DNA of 64,000 bases from Candidatus Rubrivivax defluviihabitans (GTDB taxonomy: Bacteria > Pseudomonadota > Gammaproteobacteria > Burkholderiales > Burkholderiaceae_C), in assembly GCA_016709385.1 (NCBI GenBank), contig JADJMW010000010.1, positions 20,645 through 84,644 on the forward strand, read 5' to 3'. The first letter of the stretch is position 1. Each line of letters begins with the position of its first letter. Below the pieces are notes generated by a model. That model did not search any database. It worked only from the letters and a program-made list of their open reading frames with translations, and was not told the origin of the DNA. A program made the translations under genes and the position numbers. Shown here piece by piece: positions 57,025 through 64,000 of the stretch.

Positions 57025-57431
57025 GCATCGCCATCGACACGAACGTCCTGGTTCGGATTCTCGTCCAAGATCCGACGGCGCCGAACCAATGCGCCGCTGC
57101 GCGACGACTCGTTACCGACGCAACAGAGGCGGGCGAGCCTTTGCTTGTGAGCCTGTGCGCGCTGCTCGAGACCGAATGGGTTCTTCGCAGCCGATACCGG
57201 GTGAGCCGCAAGGCGATGGTGGACGCCTTCATCTCGATGCTGGAGACGCCCGGAATCGAGTTCGAGCATGACGCCACGGTGGAAGAGGCGCTCTACCTGC
57301 TCGACCAATTTCCGTCCGCGGACTTCGCCGATTGCCTGCTCGTGGCCCGAGCAACACACCTGGGTCGCTCGCGCTTCGTGACCTTCGACGTTGGCGCTGC
57401 ACGCCTGCCACGTGGCGAGCTTCTGCAATAG
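57021..57431 (+). CDS. PIN-domain toxin (VapC-like)
   Basis: A 136-residue PIN-domain ribonuclease. The acidic site is complete: D6 in AIDTNVLVRI, Glu in LLETEWVLRS, Asp in ADFADCLLV and Asp in VTFDVGAARL. It overlaps the antitoxin by four bases. The pair lies inside the islet bounded by icd 3'-end repeats. Confidence 0.9.
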   Translation: MSIAIDTNVLVRILVQDPTAPNQCAAARRLVTDATEAGEPLLVSLCALLETEWVLRSRYRVSRKAMVDAFISMLETPGIEFEHDATVEEALYLLDQFPSADFADCLLVARATHLGRSRFVTFDVGAARLPRGELLQ

Positions 57432-57699
57432 TTATGGCTGCGCGCAGCCGACAAGATCGCGGGCGAGACGCGAATGGGGTTGAGCCGGTTGCCAGTTCCT
57501 GTCGCCAGGGTTCAACTTGGCGGCGGGAAATGCCAGAGTTTTGCCGTGCCCGACAAGAGGTTCGGCCAAGTGACAGGAGCTCATCTGTACTTACCTATGA
57601 TCACGACGTCCCACTCGAATGGAGGGGAACGTGACGGGAGATAGGAAAAGTCAGTGGGGGCGGAGCGAGCAACGACGCGGGTTGCGGCGCGATTTGCAT

Positions 57700-57747
57700 G
57701 TGATGATCGACCACATGTGATCTCGTTCCACGGCGTCTCATGACGCC
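57700..57747. repeat. icd 3'-end direct repeat, copy 2 (att-like)
   Basis: Second copy of 56487-56534, outside any gene. The 268 bp before it (57432-57699) hold no recognisable gene, only a weak inverted repeat around TTCCTGTCGCC and GTGACAGGAGC. Confidence 0.75.
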
Positions 57748-58135
57748 GGCGCGGCGTGCTCATCGGCACCGCCAGCATGGCCGCCGTCAACAAGGGGTAG
57801 ATCCGCCAGGCGGCGTAGCGCCAGCAAGGGCGGCATCGGCGGCGGGACGCTGCCGACCGCGCGCGACCTGGCGCGCAACGGCAGCCGCAGCACGACCATC
57901 GCGCCAGGCTTCTTCGGCACGCCCAGACGCTTCGGCATGCCCGCAGGAACCGCAGGGCGTGGTGGCTGCCAGCGCGCCTTGCCCCCCAGCCGCCTGGGCC
58001 ACGCCACGGGACTACGCCAAGCTGGTCGGGCACATCATCGAGAACGACATCCTCAACGACGGGGAGTTCCGGCTCGACGGGACGATCCGGCTGGCGCCGA
58101 AGTCTTTCCCGTTCGCTGGCAGCCCGCCAAGGCGA
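57748..58135 (+). pseudogene. Decayed 3-hydroxyacyl-CoA dehydrogenase-like SDR fragment
   Basis: Scattered frames recover the C-terminal half of an SDR like the one at 36794-37552: GVLIGTASMAA at the start, then a DLARNG-like region and finally AKLVGHIIENDILNDGE and FRLDGTIRLAPK. There are in-frame stops and several indels, and the N-terminal half is missing. It adjoins the second icd repeat directly, so it may be a scar of earlier rearrangement. It is not a working gene. Confidence 0.75.
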
Positions 58136-58224
58136 TCCGCCGCTGACATGGTATGCATGCCGTGGTGCACGGGGACCTGCCGGTGGCCGGCAGGAGAGGC
58201 GCGGCGGACGATATCGCTGCTGGC

Positions 58225-58254
58225 AAAAAAAAGCCCGCTGGCGAACCAGCGGGC
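58225..58254 (-). terminator. Rho-independent terminator of the TonB-receptor gene
   Basis: GCCCGCTGG-CGAA-CCAGCGGGC hairpin (58233-58254) with eight T on the minus strand side (58225-58232), 21 bp after the receptor stop. Confidence 0.9.
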
Positions 58255-58275
58255 ATTTCGTGGCGTAGGGAAGGG

Positions 58276-60990
58276 TCAGAACTGATAGGACGCCTGCAGC
58301 AGGAACGCACGCCCGACCGGGTCGGTGATTCGCGGGTCATAGCCGACCTGGAAGGTGGCGCCCTGGTTGGAGAACGGCGGATCCTCGTCCATCAGGTTCA
58401 GCACGCCGGCCGTAAGGGCAAGGCCCTTGATGCCGGTGTAGGTGACCGACAGGTCGAACACGCTCCAGTTGTCGACACGGTTGTTGCCGTAGACGGCGTC
58501 GTCCAGCGTATCCAGGTTGTAGTCCTGGTAGCCGCGCTTGTAGCGGTGGAAGAGGCCCGTCGACCACGACCCCATATCCCAGCCCAGGCGCGAAACCTGC
58601 TGGTAGCGCGGTGCCGGGAAGTTCAAATCCACCGAGTAGCGACCCAGGGCGCTGAAATACTCACCGCCGGCCACGAGTTGCTGCTCCCACTTCGTCATGT
58701 AGGTGCCATTGAGCGTGAACGAGAAGCGGCCGTAGTTGGCAAACGCCTGGCTCGCGCTGAAGGCAATGTCCCAGCCCTCCGTACGAATGTTGCCGAGGTT
58801 GGTCGTCGTCGTCTTGATGTAGGCCAGGGGGTCGACCGTACCCGGGCACGCAGGCGTCGATCGCGGCCTGGTCGGCCGCCGACAGCGTGCTGCAGCGCAC
58901 GAACTTGTCGGCGTAGCGCGCCGTGTCACCGAAGATTGCGGTTTCAGGCAGAGCGCCGATCGTGCCCTCGACTTCGTAATTGAAGTAGTCGAGCCCGATG
59001 GTCACGTTGGACATGATCTCGAACACGATGCCCATGCTCCAGGCCGTGGACTCCTCGGACTCGACGCTCTTGCTGCCACCCTGCAACTGCCGGAACTGTT
59101 GACCGCAATCGCGCGAGGGGTCCGCGCCCGCAACGGGAACACCGTTCGGGCACAGCACCGGGTCGTCGTAGGAGTTGCTGGTGAACGTGATGCTGTTCGG
59201 CGCGTACAGGTCGAACACCCCGGGGGCCCGGAAGCCCTTGTTGTACGAAGCGCGAATCAGCGTACTCGGCAGGGCTTGCCAGCGAGCACCGATCTTGGGC
59301 GTCCACTTGCTGCCCGTGTCGCCGGTGTCGTCGTAGCGGATCGAGACCGGAATCTCCAGCGTCTTGGTGATCGGGAAGTTGGCCTCGCCAAAGAGCGCGA
59401 AGTTGGAGATGTCGCCGGTGGTGTCCTCGGCCAGTTCCAGACCCGAGCTCGCCGCCTGGCGGATGAGCGCGAAGTTGTTCTTGTATTCGATCTCCTCCTT
59501 GCGGTACTCGACTCCCGCCGCCACGCCCACGGCGCCGGCCGGCATGTTGAAGAGGTTGCCGCTCACCGAGGCGCCGACGTTGAACAGCTTGCCGTTGATG
59601 TCCTGCATCTCGCCGATGACCTTGCTGGCCAGGATGTAATCCAGGCCGGCTGCAGTCTGGTCGCCGAACGGATTCAGGTACGGCGCACCGTTGTTGCCCT
59701 GGATGCCGTCGATGATGCGGGGTCGGCTGACATAACCGCCCTCGAAGTTGTTCTTGACGTTGGAGTCGCTGTACAAGGCGTTGACTTTGTAGTCCCACTC
59801 ACCGAAAGCGCCCTGGATCTCGCCGAGCAGGCGCTGAGTCGTGTTCTCGATGGTGCTCGCACGCGGGCCTGCTGGCACCATGCGCCACCCGGCGGAGATG
59901 TTTGCCGCGGTGTTCAGTGCCGGATTCGTGATCGGTGTGCCCGCCGAGCCGCCGGGGTAGTACGGGTTGGTCGGGGGCATCGACAGGCCCGTCAGCGGCG
60001 TCGGTGCCACGTTGTTGCCGACGCTGTTGTAGGCGCGGAAGTATTCCAGTGAAGCCACGTGATCGGAGCCGAGCGCCATCGAACCGCGACCGAACAAGGA
60101 CCAGCGTTCCACTTCTGACATGATGTCGATGGAGCTCGTGTAATCGTAGCGGCACGAGTTCGGACCGAAAATGTCCGGGATCAGGATCGACGATGGAGGC
60201 ATGCAGCCGGGCAGCGTCGGGTTGGTCGAAACGCCAGTGGACGACTGGCTGTAGTTTCCGGGGAAGGACGTGCCGCTTGTCTTGTAGACGCCCTTGTCGG
60301 GAATGATGCCGGACTTGGCGTAGTCCCGGTCGATGGCCCGGATCCTCTTTTCCTGCGTGTAGTCGAACCCGCCGAAGAGGTTGAAGCCGTCCTTGTCGAG
60401 CGAGCCGATCCCTCCCGTGATGTTGGCGTTGTACTGTTCGCCGCCGTCACCTTGCGGCAGCTTGGCCGAGCCGCCGATATTCACACCCTGGTAGTCGCTG
60501 CGCGTGATGATGTTGATGACGCCCGCGATGGCATCGGTGCCGTAGATGGACGATGCACCGTCGGTCAGCACCTCGATGCGCTCGATGGCGACCGTGGGAA
60601 TGACGTTCAGGTCGGTGGCAATACCCGAATACGGGTTCTTCACCACACGCTGCCCGTTCAAAGCACCAGGGTGCGTTCCACGCCCAGGCCGCGCAGGTCG
60701 GCGTAGGCGGCGCCGCCGTTCGTGGAGCCGATCGAACGCGATGAGTTCACCGTGGACTGGTTCTGCGCGATGAACTGCACCGCCGCCTCGGCAGTCTGCA
60801 CGCCAGCCCTTTCAAGATCGGCGGCCTTGATCGTCACGACAGGCAGAGCCGTCTCGGCATCGATGCGCTTGATGCGCGAGCCCGTGACTTCAACCGTCTG
60901 GCCCTGGGCCAGCACCGGCAAGGACGTCACCAGCAGGGTGCCACCCAGGGCGGCCAGCGCTGCGGTGCAAATCTTGTTTCTCTTGAACAT
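58276..60990 (-). CDS. TonB-dependent outer-membrane receptor (two apparent frameshifts)
   Basis: Three frames give one 904-residue receptor. The N-terminus has a signal peptide (ALAALGGTLLVTSLPVLAQ) and VEVTGSRIKRID. The plug has LRGLGVERTLVLLNGQRVV (junction), IERIEVLTDGASSIYGTDAI and AGVINIITRSDYQG. The barrel ends in ...LLQASYQF. One base is missing in an AAA run at 60660-60662 and one is extra at about 58841-58843. Correcting both restores length exactly. The receptor resembles the large carbohydrate/peptide-type family without iron-specific hallmarks. Ligand unknown; energy would come from ExbB-ExbD. Confidence 0.88.
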
Positions 60991-61468
60991 GAACTCTCCA
61001 GTGAAGATGAGGTTGATCCGAACTCCACGCTGACAAGCAAGAGTCGTACCCGCCAGCTTGGCCGGAAGACAGCTCTCGCTCGAAAGACCGTCGTCGGATT
61101 GTCACGAGCCGGGGTGCAGGTTTCGCTCAGGAAAACCCACTAGCACGGCCGTATCCCCCGCAAACGGGTGCCATGCCGCTCCGGCGGCCGCGTCGCCGCG
61201 CAGCGAGCCGGCGGCGAAACGCCAGTCGTGGTGCGGGTTTCCGGGCCGCAAGCCGCTGACTCCGGGCTGCGGCGAGTGCACGATTTGCAGTCAAGGTTTC
61301 CGTGAGCGGCTGGATTCGAATGTTGGCTGGATGCAACAACAGACGCGCTTCGTCAGCATTTCGGCGCCACGCTGCCTCGTGGCCACAGTTTGTCGAGACC
61401 ACGCCAGCGCATGCCCACCGTCCCGGTGCGGCGCGGCAGCACCTGAAACCGCTATAGCCCGGCCGAAT
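60991..61468. other. Intergenic region upstream of the TonB-receptor gene
   Basis: 478 bp without a convincing gene. Weak minus-strand frames are Arg/Ala-rich and unlike proteins. It must hold the receptor promoter, which I could not place, and the 3' end of the ABC-transporter transcript. Confidence 0.5.
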
Positions 61469-63334
<1,866 letters not shown>

Positions 63335-63338
<4 letters not shown>

Positions 63339-64000
63339 GCGCCCCTGCGTTGGGCGACGGGCCGCCGCCGGGCTCGGAAAGTGCGCGCACGCGGATCGAA
63401 GGCGTCGCGCACGCCGTCGGCGAACAGGTTGGCCGCCAGCACCACCGTGACCATGAAACCGAAGGCAGAGGCGAAGCTCCACCACACCACGGGGTCGCGG
63501 CTCATCTCGTTGCGCGCCAGGTTGATCATGCCGCCGAAGCTGTTCATCGACGGGTCCACGCCCACGCCCACGTAGGACAGCACGGCTTCGTAGAGGATCA
63601 GCGAAGAGAATTCGAGCACGGTGACGATGAGCATCAGGTGCGCCACGTTGGGGAAGACGTGGCGCAGCATGATGCAAGCCATGGCCCACGCCGAAGGCCT
63701 CGCGCCGCCTGCACGTATTCCAGTTCGCGCAGCCCAGGCGTCTCGCCGCGCAGCAGCCGGCACAGCCCCGCCCAGCCGGTGAGCCCGAGCACGGCGCAGA
63801 GCAGGAAGAGCTTCAGATCGGCGCGCTCGGCGCCGGTCTCGAACAGGTCGGGGTTCTGGTCCAGGAAGACCTGCACCATGAGCACGCAGGCCGCGATGAT
63901 GCAGGACGTTGGGCACCGAAGACAGCACGGTGTAGAGGTACTGGATGGCCTCGTCGACCCAGCCCTTGAAGTAGCCGGCGAGCAGGCCCAGCACCACCGC
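63335..64000 (-). CDS. ABC transporter permease, OppC/YejE-like (partial, frameshifted)
   Basis: The 5' end lies beyond the window. The visible part has hydrophobic helices (LKLFLLCAVLGLTGWAGL), the EAA loop (LRELEYVQAAR, then an expected GxG) and the C-terminal SFGGMINLARNEM, which is typical of YejE/OppC. Two or more shifts, near 63900 and 63680, move the central third to another frame. It is coupled to the double-ATPase gene downstream. Confidence 0.82.

Noticed and set aside
61127..61402. A 91-codon minus-strand frame upstream of the TonB-receptor gene
   Set aside because: Arg/Ala-rich, no ribosome site, no recognisable domain. Treated as intergenic.

Overview
The window looks like a chromosomal segment of a high-GC betaproteobacterium of the Burkholderiales type (Rubrivivax/Leptothrix/Methylibium-like). 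The support is the gene set and order (ccoI-ccoS-ccoNOQP-ccoG-fixH next to fnr and hemN; exbB-exbD-lpxK-trm112-kdsB-adk), 3-hydroxybutyrate metabolism, and AraC/OruR-type regulators. No rRNA, tRNA or CRISPR array was seen.

Region 1 (1-9.3 kb, all minus strand) reads as one 3-hydroxybutyrate utilisation block: GntP-type permease, phosphate acyltransferase, 3-hydroxybutyrate dehydrogenase and a two-subunit CoA-transferase. Next come a cytoplasmic PhsA/PsrA-like molybdopterin oxidoreductase and its ferredoxin subunit. Upstream of the permease lie a CBS-domain protein, a patatin-like lipase and a lone receiver-domain protein. Together these could turn 3-hydroxybutyrate into acetyl-CoA, then acetyl phosphate and ATP, with the Mo enzyme as an electron outlet.

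Region 2 (9.3-16.3 kb) is the most unusual part. A divergent AraC-type activator faces four minus-strand genes whose products all carry export signals: a Tat-exported homologue of the DszB desulfinase that keeps the Cys-His-Arg catalytic residues, a periplasmic rhodanese, a crotonase-fold protein with a Sec signal, and a Tat-exported ferredoxin-nitroreductase fusion. The last gene is cut by an IS4-family element with a 9-bp target duplication. No ABC permease or ATPase gene accompanies the DszB-like protein. I propose an undescribed periplasmic sulfur/sulfinate pathway.

Region 3 (16.7-36.5 kb) holds storage and persistence genes: polyphosphate glucokinase, GlgX, a GH63-like glucosidase, a GAF-PAS histidine kinase with a LuxR-type response regulator, a SulP transporter, PPK2, a GNAT, a DUF3141 PhaC-like hydrolase, an FNR-box-controlled outer-membrane protein, and a second phosphate acyltransferase (frameshifted) with acetate kinase. 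A ~44-bp promoter-like box occurs three times (9.2, 16.7 and 22.5 kb). Two copies have a -10-like hexamer at identical spacing, upstream of the receiver-protein gene and of the glucokinase gene. The set recalls the low-oxygen-activated (lxa) locus of Burkholderia cenocepacia.

Region 4 (36.8-56.5 kb) is core genome: an SDR dehydrogenase, adk, kdsB, trm112-like, lpxK, exbD, exbB, xseA, sodB, a DUF192 gene, the complete cbb3 oxidase cluster, fnr, hemN, a TauE/SafE-like gene and icd. Several of these, including essential genes, carry one-base indels, mostly in short G/C runs, so sequence error is likelier than gene death.

Region 5 (56.5-64 kb) starts with a small islet bounded by a 48-bp duplication of the icd 3' end. 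It holds an AbrB/VapC-type toxin-antitoxin pair and is followed by a decayed SDR relic. Then come a TonB-dependent receptor and an oligopeptide-type ABC transporter (double ATPase and a permease running off the end), all with multiple indels.
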